A DNA stretch of 64,000 nucleotides from Pseudomonas sp. PB101 (GTDB lineage: Bacteria > Pseudomonadota > Gammaproteobacteria > Pseudomonadales > Pseudomonadaceae), in contig NZ_RWIR01000087.1 of the NCBI RefSeq assembly GCF_009764265.1, forward strand, positions 35,244 to 99,243. The letters are read 5' to 3'. Shown in pieces: positions 37,782 through 45,761 of the stretch. The notes below the pieces were generated by a model. It saw only the letters and a program-made list of their open reading frames with translations, made no database searches and was not told the origin of the DNA. Each line of letters starts with the position of its first letter. Position 1 is the first letter of the stretch. The translations under genes and the position numbers were made by a program.

Positions 37782-38087
37782 TTACCAGCTGGCTTTAACC
37801 AGACCCGGTACGTCACCACGCATGGCAGCTTCACGCAGCTTGTTACGGCCGAGGCCGAACTTGCGGTAAACACCGTGTGGACGACCGGTCAGGCGGCAGC
37901 GGTTACGCATGCGCGAAGCGCTTGCGTCACGTGGCTGCTTCTGCAGGGCTACTGTAGCTTCCCAACGCGCTTCTGGACTTGCGTTCAGATCAACGATGAT
38001 AGCTTTCAGTGCTGCACGCTTCTTGGCGTACTTGGCAACCGTGAGCTGACGCTTCAGCTCGCGGTTTTTCATGCTCATCTTGGCCAT
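37782..38087 (-). CDS. rpsN: 30S ribosomal protein S14 (zinc-free long form)
   Basis: 101 residues, beginning MAKMSMKNRELKRQLTVAKY and ending GDVPGLVKASW. It lacks the CxxC pairs of the short zinc-binding S14, so it is the zinc-independent type. The frame is open to 38153, but the ATG at 38087 is the conserved start. It lies 13 bp after rplE and is followed by the long spacer before rpsH. Confidence 0.98.
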   Translation of the reverse strand: MAKMSMKNRELKRQLTVAKYAKKRAALKAIIVDLNASPEARWEATVALQKQPRDASASRMRNRCRLTGRPHGVYRKFGLGRNKLREAAMRGDVPGLVKASW

Positions 38088-38100
38088 AGTCCTACTCCAA

Positions 38101-38640
38101 TCAGTTGCGGAACGGGAATTTGAACGCACGCAGCAGAGCGCGGCCTTCATCATCGTTCTTGGCAGTGGTGGTCAGGGTGATGTCCAGACCGCGGAGAGCA
38201 TCGATCTTGTCGTAGTCGATTTCCGGGAAGATGATCTGCTCTTTCACGCCCATGCTGTAGTTGCCACGACCATCGAAGGACTTGGCATTCAGGCCGCGGA
38301 AGTCGCGAACCCGAGGCAGGGAGATCGACAGCAGACGATCCAGGAACTCGTACATACGCTCACGGCGCAGGGTCACTTTGACGCCGATCGGCCAACCTTC
38401 ACGGACTTTAAAGCCAGCGATGGATTTGCGAGCGTAGGTCACAACGACTTTCTGGCCGGTGATCTTTTCCAGGTCAGCAACAGCGTGCTCGATGACTTTT
38501 TTGTCGCCGATCGCTTCGCCCAGACCCATGTTCAGGGTGATTTTGGTAACGCGCGGAACTTCCATCACGTTCGAAAGCTTAAGTTCTTCCTTAAGTTTCG
38601 GAGCAATTTCCTTCCGGTAAATCTCTTTTAGTCGTGCCAT
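38101..38640 (-). CDS. rplE: 50S ribosomal protein L5
   Basis: 179 residues with conserved L5 blocks VTKITLNMGLGEAIGDKK and RDFRGLNAKSFDGRGNYSMG. It binds 5S rRNA and contacts P-site tRNA and S13 across the subunits. Spc operon, 22 bp after rplX. Confidence 0.98.
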   Translation of the reverse strand: MARLKEIYRKEIAPKLKEELKLSNVMEVPRVTKITLNMGLGEAIGDKKVIEHAVADLEKITGQKVVVTYARKSIAGFKVREGWPIGVKVTLRRERMYEFLDRLLSISLPRVRDFRGLNAKSFDGRGNYSMGVKEQIIFPEIDYDKIDALRGLDITLTTTAKNDDEGRALLRAFKFPFRN

Positions 38641-38662
38641 GGTCTCATCTACCTAGCAGTGT

Positions 38663-38977
38663 TCAAGCATCAACCGCTTTTTGGGTCGACTTGAAGACAC
38701 GAATTTTCTTGCCGTCTTCTACTTTGAAACCAACGCGGTCAGCCTTGTTGGTTTCGCCGTTGAAAATGGCGACGTTAGAAGCATCCAGTGGAGCTTCTTT
38801 TTCGACGATACCGCCCTGCACGCCCGACATCGGGTTAGGCTTGGTATGACGCTTGACCAGGTTCAGACCACCAATAACCAGACGGTTGTTAGCGAGAACC
38901 TTAAGCACCTTACCGCGCTTACCTTTGTCTTTGCCGGCGATCACGATGATCTCGTCGTCACGACGAATCTTTTGCAT
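38663..38977 (-). CDS. rplX: 50S ribosomal protein L24
   Basis: 104 residues. The N-terminal KOW motif (DEIIVIAGKDKGKRGKVLKV) identifies L24, an early assembly protein that lies near the tunnel exit. Spc operon, 11 bp after rplN. Confidence 0.98.
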   Translation of the reverse strand: MQKIRRDDEIIVIAGKDKGKRGKVLKVLANNRLVIGGLNLVKRHTKPNPMSGVQGGIVEKEAPLDASNVAIFNGETNKADRVGFKVEDGKKIRVFKSTQKAVDA

Positions 38978-38988
38978 GTCGGATCTCC

Positions 38989-39357
38989 TTACAGCACTTC
39001 TGGGGCGAGCGAGACGATCTTCATGAACTTCTCAGTACGAAGTTCACGGGTCACTGGCCCAAAGATACGGGTGCCGATCGGCTCTTGCTTGTTGTTCAAC
39101 AGAACAGCAGCGTTGCCATCAAAGCGGATAATGGAGCCATCAGCACGACGTACGCCGTGACGAGTGCGGACTACAACAGCAGTCATCACTTGGCCTTTTT
39201 TCACTTTACCGCGAGGAATTGCTTCCTTCACGGTAACTTTGATGATGTCACCGATACCAGCGTAACGACGATGGGAGCCACCCAGCACCTTGATGCACAT
39301 AACACGGCGAGCGCCGCTGTTATCGGCCACATCGAGCATGGATTGAGTCTGAATCAT
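38989..39357 (-). CDS. rplN: 50S ribosomal protein L14
   Basis: 122 residues, beginning MIQTQSMLDVADNSGARRVM, the L14 signature. It lies at the subunit interface and contacts L19 and 16S helix 14. It is the first gene of the spc group, but the 23-bp gap to rpsQ leaves no room for a separate strong promoter that I can see. Confidence 0.98.
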   Translation of the reverse strand: MIQTQSMLDVADNSGARRVMCIKVLGGSHRRYAGIGDIIKVTVKEAIPRGKVKKGQVMTAVVVRTRHGVRRADGSIIRFDGNAAVLLNNKQEPIGTRIFGPVTRELRTEKFMKIVSLAPEVL

Positions 39358-39380
39358 ATAATTTCTCCGACCCCTAGTCC

Positions 39381-39647
39381 TTAGACTTCCACAGCGCGTT
39401 CGAGAATATCAACCAGCGCCCAAGACTTGGTCTTGGCCAAAGGACGAGTTTCACGAATAGTGACTTTGTCGCCGATGTGGCACTGGTTGGTTTCGTCGTG
39501 CGCGTGCAGCTTAGTCGAACGCTTAACATATTTACCGTAGATCGGGTGCTTAACGCGACGCTCGATCAGAACGGTGATGGTTTTGTCCATCTTGTCGCTG
39601 ACAACACGGCCAGTCAGCGTACGGACAGTTTTTTCGGCTTCAGCCAT
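39381..39647 (-). CDS. rpsQ: 30S ribosomal protein S17
   Basis: 88 residues, with TLTGRVVSDKMDKTITVLIE and the later block GDKVTIRETRPLAKTKSWAL, an OB-fold 16S rRNA-binding protein. It is the last gene of the S10 group, 2 bp after rpmC. Confidence 0.98.
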   Translation of the reverse strand: MAEAEKTVRTLTGRVVSDKMDKTITVLIERRVKHPIYGKYVKRSTKLHAHDETNQCHIGDKVTIRETRPLAKTKSWALVDILERAVEV

Positions 39648-39649
39648 GA

Positions 39650-39841
39650 TTACTTACCTGCCTGCTGGTTGAGCACAGTCTTCACGCGAGCGATGTCACG
39701 CTTAACTTGCGAGAGCAGATGAGACTGCCCCAACTGGCCAGTTGCTTTCTGCATGCGCAGATTGAACTGGTCGCGCAGCAGGCCGAGCAGTTGCTCGTTC
39801 AGCTGCTGTGCGGATTTTTCACGAAGTTCATTCGCTTTCAT
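39650..39841 (-). CDS. rpmC: 50S ribosomal protein L29
   Basis: 63 residues, two helices, beginning [20 protein letters not shown]. It lies at the tunnel exit beside L23, where trigger factor and SRP bind. The start ATG overlaps the rplP stop by one base (TGATG). A GTG directly before it is in frame but is less likely. Confidence 0.97.
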
Positions 39842-40254
39842 CACATCACCGTCCGTTTAACAAAGGAGGTGGCGAGCGGCAGCTTTGCAGCAGCCAGGGC
39901 GAAAGCCTCACGCGCCAGCTCTTCAGAAACACCCTCGATTTCATACAGGACTTTGCCTGGCTGAATCTGGGCAACCCAGTATTCCACGTTACCCTTACCT
40001 TTACCCATCCGAACCTCGAGAGGTTTTTTGGAGATCGGCTTGTCCGGGAATACACGGATCCAGATCTTGCCGCCACGTTTTACGTGACGGGTCAGAGCAC
40101 GACGTGCTGACTCGATCTGACGAGCGGTGAGACGACCACGAGCAACAGACTTCAGCGCGAACTCGCCGAAGCTGACTTTGCTACCGCGCAATGCCAGGCC
40201 ACGGTTGTGACCAGTCATTTGCTTGCGGAACTTCGTACGCTTTGGTTGCAACAT
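39841..40254 (-). CDS. rplP: 50S ribosomal protein L16
   Basis: 137 residues, beginning [20 protein letters not shown], followed by [20 protein letters not shown]. It supports A-site tRNA positioning near the peptidyl transferase centre. It is 12 bp after rpsC and overlaps rpmC by one base. Confidence 0.98.
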
Positions 40255-40266
40255 TTGGCGTACCCC

Positions 40267-40953
40267 TTACTTAGCAGCTTTTTTACGAGGCGCTGGTGCT
40301 TGTGGTTTCAGTTCTTCTTGGCGACCACCAATTACTTCGCCTTTGAAGATCCAAACCTTTACACCGATCACACCGTAAGTGGTGTGAGCTTCGTAGTTGG
40401 CATAGTCGATGTCGGCACGCAGGGTGTGCAATGGCACACGACCTTCGCGATACCATTCAGTACGTGCGATTTCAGCACCGCCGAGACGACCGCTCACTTG
40501 GATTTTGATGCCTTTGGCACCAATGCGCATGGCGTTCTGTACAGCGCGCTTCATAGCGCGACGGAACATTACGCGACGCTCCAGCTGCTGAGCTACGCTC
40601 TGCGCAACCAGCATACCGTCGAGTTCCGGCTTGCGGATCTCTTCGATATTGATGTGCACAGGCACACCCATTTGCTTGGTCAGGTCCTGACGCAGTTTCT
40701 CAACATCTTCACCTTTCTTCCCGATAACGATACCTGGACGAGCGGTGTGGATGGTGATGCGTGCAGTTTGGGCCGGACGATGGATATCGATACGGCTTAC
40801 GGACGCGCTTTTTAGTTTGTCTTGGAGGTACTCACGCACATTCAGATCTGCGAGCAAATAGTCCGCATAAGTCCGACCGTCTGCGTACCAGACGGAGGTG
40901 TGCTCCTTGACGATTCCCAGGCGAATGCCAATGGGATGTACTTTCTGACCCAT
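40267..40953 (-). CDS. rpsC: 30S ribosomal protein S3
   Basis: 228 residues, beginning MGQKVHPIGIRLGIVKEHTS, with a KH domain (GIVIGKKGEDVEKLRQDL) and the C-terminal S3 domain. The tail is Lys/Pro-rich. It forms part of the mRNA entry channel. The frame is open to 41037, but the ATG at 40953 is the conserved start, 13 bp after rplV. Confidence 0.98.
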   Translation of the reverse strand: MGQKVHPIGIRLGIVKEHTSVWYADGRTYADYLLADLNVREYLQDKLKSASVSRIDIHRPAQTARITIHTARPGIVIGKKGEDVEKLRQDLTKQMGVPVHINIEEIRKPELDGMLVAQSVAQQLERRVMFRRAMKRAVQNAMRIGAKGIKIQVSGRLGGAEIARTEWYREGRVPLHTLRADIDYANYEAHTTYGVIGVKVWIFKGEVIGGRQEELKPQAPAPRKKAAK

Positions 40954-40966
40954 CTCTTCGACTCCG

Positions 40967-41299
40967 TTACTTGTCAGCAACCTTGACAGTGATATGGCAA
41001 GACCGCTTGACGATGCGATCAGCACGGCCTTTGGCACGTGGCATGATGCGCTTCAGCGAACGCCCTTCGTTGACGAAAACAGTGCTGACCTTCAGGTCAT
41101 CAACGTCTGCGCCTTCGTTATGCTCGGCGTTGGCTACGGCCGACTCCAGCACTTTCTTCATGATCTCGGCGGCTTTCTTACTGCTGAAAGCCAACAGGTT
41201 GAGCGCTTCGCCCACCTTCTTCCCGCGGATCTGGTCGGCGACCAAGCGGGCTTTCTGGGCGGAGATTCGAGCGCCCGACAACTTAGCGGCTACTTCCAT
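40967..41299 (-). CDS. rplV: 50S ribosomal protein L22
   Basis: 110 residues. The long beta hairpin that lines the exit tunnel is seen in [20 protein letters not shown]. Deletions in this loop give macrolide resistance elsewhere; here it looks normal. S10 operon, 11 bp after rpsS. Confidence 0.98.
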
Positions 41300-41310
41300 T
41301 TCCTAACCCC

Positions 41311-41586
41311 TTAACGCTTGGCTTTCTTGTCTGCCACGTGCCCGCGATAAGTGCGGGTACCGGCGAACTCGCCCAGTTTGTGGCCGACCATGTCTTCGTT
41401 CACGAGAACTGGGACGTGCTGACGACCGTTGTGTACTGCGATGGTCAAACCGACCATTTGTGGCAGGATCATCGAACGGCGCGACCAGGTTTTCACTGGT
41501 TTGCGATCGTTCTTTTCCGCCGCCACTTCGATCTTCTTCAGTAGGTGAAGATCGATAAAAGGACCTTTTTTCAGAGAACGTGGCAC
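41311..41586 (-). CDS. rpsS: 30S ribosomal protein S19
   Basis: 91 residues, beginning MPRSLKKGPFIDLHLLKKIE, with the conserved NGRQHVPVLVNEDMVGHKLG. It binds the head of the small subunit with S13. S10 operon, 16 bp after rplB. Confidence 0.98.
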   Translation of the reverse strand: MPRSLKKGPFIDLHLLKKIEVAAEKNDRKPVKTWSRRSMILPQMVGLTIAVHNGRQHVPVLVNEDMVGHKLGEFAGTRTYRGHVADKKAKR

Positions 41587-41602
41587 TGTCGTATCCCTCT
41601 AT

Positions 41603-42427
41603 TTACTTGCGACGACGGACGATCATTTTGTCGGTACGCTTATTACCACGAGTCTTCGCGCCCTTAGTCGGGAAGCCCCATGGCGATACCGGATGACGAC
41701 CACCAGAGGTACGACCTTCACCACCACCATGTGGGTGGTCAACCGGGTTCATGGCAACACCACGAACGGTTGGGCGAACGCCACGCCAGCGTTTGGCACC
41801 AGCTTTACCCAGCGAACGCAGGCTGTGCTCGGAGTTCGAGACTTCGCCCAGGGTCGCACGGCATTCAGCCAGGACTTTACGCATTTCACCGGAACGCAGA
41901 CGCAGGGTAACGTACACACCTTCACGAGCGATCAGCTGAGCCGAAGCACCAGCGGAACGAGCGATCTGTGCGCCTTTACCTGGCTTCAGTTCGATGCCGT
42001 GTACGGTAGAACCGACTGGAATGTTGCGCAGTTGCAGAGCGTTGCCTGGCTTGATTGGAGCCAGAGCGCCTGCGATCAGCTGGTCGCCAGCACTCACGCC
42101 TTTAGGGGCGATGATGTAGCGGCGCTCGCCGTCTGCGTAGCAGAGCAGTGCGATGTGAGCAGTACGGTTTGGATCGTATTCGATACGCTCGACAGTGGCG
42201 ACGATGCCATCTTTGTCGTTGCGACGGAAATCGACCATACGGTAATGCTGCTTATGACCACCACCGATGTGACGAGTGGTAATACGGCCATTGTTGTTAC
42301 GACCACCAGTCTTCGACTTCTTCTCGAGCAGCGGTGCGTGAGGAGCGCCTTTATGCAGCTCCTGGTTGACCACCTTGACCACAAAACGGCGGCCAGGGGA
42401 AGTCGGTTTGCATTTAACGATTGCCAT
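41603..42427 (-). CDS. rplB: 50S ribosomal protein L2
   Basis: 274 residues. The conserved C-terminal loop RGVAMNPVDHPHGGGEGRT contains the histidine implicated in peptidyl transferase function. The OB and SH3-like domains bind 23S rRNA. S10 operon, 14 bp after rplW. Confidence 0.99.
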   Translation of the reverse strand: MAIVKCKPTSPGRRFVVKVVNQELHKGAPHAPLLEKKSKTGGRNNNGRITTRHIGGGHKQHYRMVDFRRNDKDGIVATVERIEYDPNRTAHIALLCYADGERRYIIAPKGVSAGDQLIAGALAPIKPGNALQLRNIPVGSTVHGIELKPGKGAQIARSAGASAQLIAREGVYVTLRLRSGEMRKVLAECRATLGEVSNSEHSLRSLGKAGAKRWRGVRPTVRGVAMNPVDHPHGGGEGRTSGGRHPVSPWGFPTKGAKTRGNKRTDKMIVRRRK

Positions 42428-42441
42428 GATGCACCCCTTCC

Positions 42442-42741
42442 TTACTCAGCACTGCTGCTGAAATCGAGATCTTGGCCTGGCTGAAGGGAGATAACTGCCT
42501 TCTTCCAGTCATTACGCTTGCCCAGACCGCGAGCAGTGCGCTTGCTCTTACCCAGAACGTTCAGGGTAGTGACGCGCTCTACTTTCACGCTGAACAGGCT
42601 TTCGACGGCCTTCTTGATTTCCAGCTTGGTTGCATCAGTAGCAACCTTGAAAACGAACTGGCCTTTCTTGTCTGCCAGAACCGTAGCCTTCTCGGAAACG
42701 TGCGGGCCAAGCAGAACTTTAAATACGCGTTCCTGGTTCAT
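42442..42741 (-). CDS. rplW: 50S ribosomal protein L23
   Basis: 99 residues, beginning [20 protein letters not shown]. It carries the trigger factor docking site at the tunnel exit. Its start overlaps the rplD stop by 4 bp (ATGA), so the two are translationally coupled. Confidence 0.98.
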
Positions 42742-43340
42742 CCCAGCAGCTCCTCGAATTTCTTCACGGCCGACACGGTGATCAACACCTTGTCGTATGC
42801 GATCAGACTAACTGGATCGGAACCTTGCACGTCACGTACATCAACGTGTGGCAGGTTACGAGCAGCCAGGTACAGGTTCTGATCAACAGCGTCGGACACG
42901 ATCAGAACGTCGGTCAGGCTCATGTTGTTCAGTTTGCCCAGCAGGTCTTTGGTTTTCGGCGTTTCAACGGCGAAATCCTGAACCACGACCAGACGATCAG
43001 TACGCACCAGCTCAGCAAGGATGGAACGCATTGCTGCGCGATACATCTTCTTGTTCAGCTTCTGGGAGTGATCCTGAGGACGAGCTGCGAAAGTGGTACC
43101 GCCGCCACGCCAGATTGGGCTACGGATAGTACCGGCACGAGCACGGCCAGTACCTTTCTGACGCCATGGGCGCTTGCCGCCACCACGAACGTCGGAACGG
43201 GTCTTTTGCTGCTTGGAACCCTGACGGCCGCCGGCCATGTAGGCCACGACTGCTTGGTGAACCAGCGTCTCGTTGAATTCGCCGCCAAATGTCAGTTCGG
43301 AAACTTCGATCGCTTGAGCGTCATTTACATTTAATTGCAT
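42738..43340 (-). CDS. rplD: 50S ribosomal protein L4
   Basis: 200 residues. The extended tunnel loop is [20 protein letters not shown]. In E. coli L4 also represses the S10 operon through the rpsJ leader. Overlaps rplW by 4 bp and follows rplC by 12 bp. Confidence 0.98.
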
Positions 43341-43352
43341 GTCAGCTTCCCC

Positions 43353-43988
43353 TTAACCGCGAGCCTTGGCTGCTGGACGTACAACCAAGTTGCCGCCAGT
43401 AGCGCCAGGAACAGCGCCCTTGACCAACAACAGATTGCGTTCAGCGTCCACGCGCACTACTTCGAGGGACTGCACGGTCACGCGCTCAGCGCCCATATGA
43501 CCGGACATTTTTTTGCCCTTGAATACACGACCAGGAGTCTGGCACTGGCCGATAGAGCCTGGAACGCGGTGGGATACGGAGTTACCGTGGGTGTTATCTT
43601 GCCCGCGGAAATTCCAACGCTTGATCGTACCCTGGAAGCCTTTACCCTTGGACTGACCGGTTACATCAACCAGTTGACCAGCGGCGAAGATTTCAGCGTT
43701 GATCAGATCGCCGGCCTGGTACTCGCCTTCTTCAAGGCGGAATTCCATTACGGTACGACCAGCGGCAACGTTCGCTTTAGCGAAGTGGCCAGCCTGAGCT
43801 GCTGTTACACGCGAAGCACGACGCTCGCCGACAGTGACTTGCACTGCACGATAGCCATCGGTCTCTTCAGTTTTGAACTGGGTGACGCGATTCGGCTCGA
43901 TCTCAATGACCGTGACCGGAATGGAGACACCTTCTTCGGTGAAAATACGGGTCATACCGCATTTACGACCGACTACACCAATAGTCAT
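43353..43988 (-). CDS. rplC: 50S ribosomal protein L3
   Basis: 211 residues, beginning MTIGVVGRKCGMTRIFTEEG, with the W-finger region GKGFQGTIKRWNFRGQDNTH near the peptidyl transferase centre. The frame is open to 44021, but the ATG at 43988 is the conserved start. An 80-bp gap separates it from rpsJ. Confidence 0.98.
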   Translation of the reverse strand: MTIGVVGRKCGMTRIFTEEGVSIPVTVIEIEPNRVTQFKTEETDGYRAVQVTVGERRASRVTAAQAGHFAKANVAAGRTVMEFRLEEGEYQAGDLINAEIFAAGQLVDVTGQSKGKGFQGTIKRWNFRGQDNTHGNSVSHRVPGSIGQCQTPGRVFKGKKMSGHMGAERVTVQSLEVVRVDAERNLLLVKGAVPGATGGNLVVRPAAKARG

Positions 43989-44068
43989 GTTGTAAACCTC
44001 ATGAGTGTACGGGGCTTTCACCCGCTATGGCCGCCCATTTCAGAGCGTTACACGACTAAGACCGAGTC

Positions 44069-44380
44069 TTAGCCGAGGCTGATCTGCACTTCCACACCGG
44101 CCGCAAGATCAAGCTTCATAAGAGCATCAACGGTTTTATCCGTTGGTTGGACGATGTCCAGAACGCGCTTATGAGTACGGATCTCGTACTGGTCACGCGC
44201 GTCTTTGTTGACGTGCGGGGAGACCAGAACGGTGAACCGCTCTTTACGGGTAGGCAGTGGAATTGGACCACGCACTTGAGCACCAGTACGTTTCGCGGTT
44301 TCCACGATTTCCTGGGTTGATTGGTCGATCAGGCGATGGTCGAAAGCCTTCAACCTGATACGGATTTGCTGATTTTGCAT
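44069..44380 (-). CDS. rpsJ: 30S ribosomal protein S10 / NusE
   Basis: 103 residues, beginning [21 protein letters not shown]10 is part of the 30S head and, as NusE, pairs with NusB and NusG in antitermination. It is the first gene of the S10 operon. A strong promoter (44443-44471) and a short leader with a hairpin at 44411-44427 precede it. Confidence 0.98.
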
Positions 44381-44410
44381 TGGATTTCAGACTCCGGCTG
44401 CTATTCCCAC

Positions 44411-44427
44411 CGGGCGCAATACGCCCG
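44411..44427 (-). promoter_or_regulatory. Leader hairpin upstream of rpsJ
   Basis: In mRNA sense CGGGCG-TATTG-CGCCCG forms a 6-bp stem about 10-25 nt after the predicted start point near 44436. A role in L4-dependent control, as in E. coli, is not shown by the sequence; the leader is much shorter than in E. coli. Confidence 0.5.
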
Positions 44428-44442
44428 TTAAAAGGAGGCGCA

Positions 44443-44471
44443 ATTCTATAGACGCCCCAGATGGGTGTCAA
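44443..44471 (-). promoter_or_regulatory. Sigma-70 promoter of the S10 operon
   Basis: On the minus strand TTGACA (44466-44471), a 17-bp spacer and TAGAAT (44443-44448). This is a near-consensus promoter, with a GC-rich discriminator (TGCGCC). It begins 5 bp after the T tract of the tuf terminator, so the two transcripts are cleanly separated. Confidence 0.85.
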
Positions 44472-44475
44472 CCCA

Positions 44476-44502
44476 ATAAAAAAGCCCCCGCTGAGCGGGG
44501 GC
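44476..44502 (-). terminator. Intrinsic terminator of the rpsL-rpsG-fusA-tuf operon
   Basis: On the minus strand GCCCCCGC-TCA-GCGGGGGC is followed by TTTTTTATT. It lies about 35 bp after the tuf stop. Confidence 0.92.
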
Positions 44503-44537
44503 CTTTCAAAGCATCGAAGCTATCTCAAAAGAGATGC

Positions 44538-45731
44538 TTACTCGATGATTTTAGCTACGACGCCAGCGCCGACGGTACGACCGCCTTCACGGATAGCGAA
44601 ACGCAGGCCGTCTTCCATTGCGATGGTCTTGATCAGGGTAACTTCCATTTGGATGTTATCACCTGGCATTACCATTTCAACGCCTTCTGGCAGCTGGCAG
44701 TTACCAGTCACGTCAGTAGTACGGAAGTAGAACTGTGGACGGTAGCCTTTGAAGAACGGAGTGTGACGGCCGCCTTCTTCCTTGCTCAGAACGTAAACTT
44801 CTGCGGTGAACTTGGTGTGCGGCTTAACCGAACCCGGCTTAACCAGAACCTGGCCACGCTCAACGTCGTCACGCTTGGTACCACGCAGCAGAACGCCGCA
44901 GTTCTCGCCAGCACGACCTTCGTCGAGCAGCTTGCGGAACATTTCAACACCGGTGCAGGTGGTGGTGGTGGTGTCACGCAGACCAACGATTTCCAGCGAA
45001 TCCTGAACGCGAACGATACCGCGCTCGATACGACCAGTCACAACAGTACCACGACCGGAGATCGAGAATACGTCTTCGATTGGCATCAGGAATGGCTTGT
45101 CGATAGCGCGCTCTGGTTCTGGGATGTAGCTGTCCAGGGTTTCAACCAGTTTACGAACGGCAGTGGTGCCCATTTCGTTGTCGTCTTTGCCTTCCAGCGC
45201 CATACGAGCCGAACCGATGATGATTGGAGTGTCATCGCCCGGGAAGTCGTAGGTGGACAGCAGGTCGCGAACTTCCATCTCGACCAGTTCCAGCAGCTCA
45301 GCGTCGTCTACCAGGTCAGCCTTGTTCAGGAAAACCACGATGTACGGAACGCCTACCTGACGGGACAGCAGGATGTGCTCACGGGTTTGTGGCATCGGAC
45401 CATCAGCGGCCGAGCAAACCAGGATCGCGCCGTCCATCTGGGCAGCACCGGTGATCATGTTCTTCACATAGTCAGCGTGACCTGGGCAGTCAACGTGAGC
45501 GTAGTGACGGATCTTCGAGTTGTACTCGACGTGCGCGGTGTTGATGGTGATACCACGAGCTTTTTCTTCTGGAGCGCTGTCGATTTTATCGAAATCAACG
45601 ATTGCGGAACCGAAAACTTCGGAGCAAACGCGAGTCAGAGCTGCGGTCAGAGTGGTTTTACCGTGGTCAACGTGACCGATGGTGCCAACGTTGACGTGCG
45701 GTAGGGAACGATCAAATTTTTCTTTAGCCAC
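44538..45731 (-). CDS. tuf: Translation elongation factor Tu
   Basis: 397 residues. G1 is GHVDHGKT, G3 is DCPGHAD and G4 is NKAD. Domains II and III follow, ending GGRTVGAGVVAKIIE. It delivers aminoacyl-tRNA to the ribosome. It lies 30 bp after fusA. This is the only tuf gene in the window; the second copy known in P. aeruginosa between tRNA-Thr and tRNA-Trp is not here. Confidence 0.99.
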   Translation of the reverse strand: MAKEKFDRSLPHVNVGTIGHVDHGKTTLTAALTRVCSEVFGSAIVDFDKIDSAPEEKARGITINTAHVEYNSKIRHYAHVDCPGHADYVKNMITGAAQMDGAILVCSAADGPMPQTREHILLSRQVGVPYIVVFLNKADLVDDAELLELVEMEVRDLLSTYDFPGDDTPIIIGSARMALEGKDDNEMGTTAVRKLVETLDSYIPEPERAIDKPFLMPIEDVFSISGRGTVVTGRIERGIVRVQDSLEIVGLRDTTTTTCTGVEMFRKLLDEGRAGENCGVLLRGTKRDDVERGQVLVKPGSVKPHTKFTAEVYVLSKEEGGRHTPFFKGYRPQFYFRTTDVTGNCQLPEGVEMVMPGDNIQMEVTLIKTIAMEDGLRFAIREGGRTVGAGVVAKIIE

Positions 45732-45761
45732 GACAATTAACTCCTTGCCTAAAGGACTGAA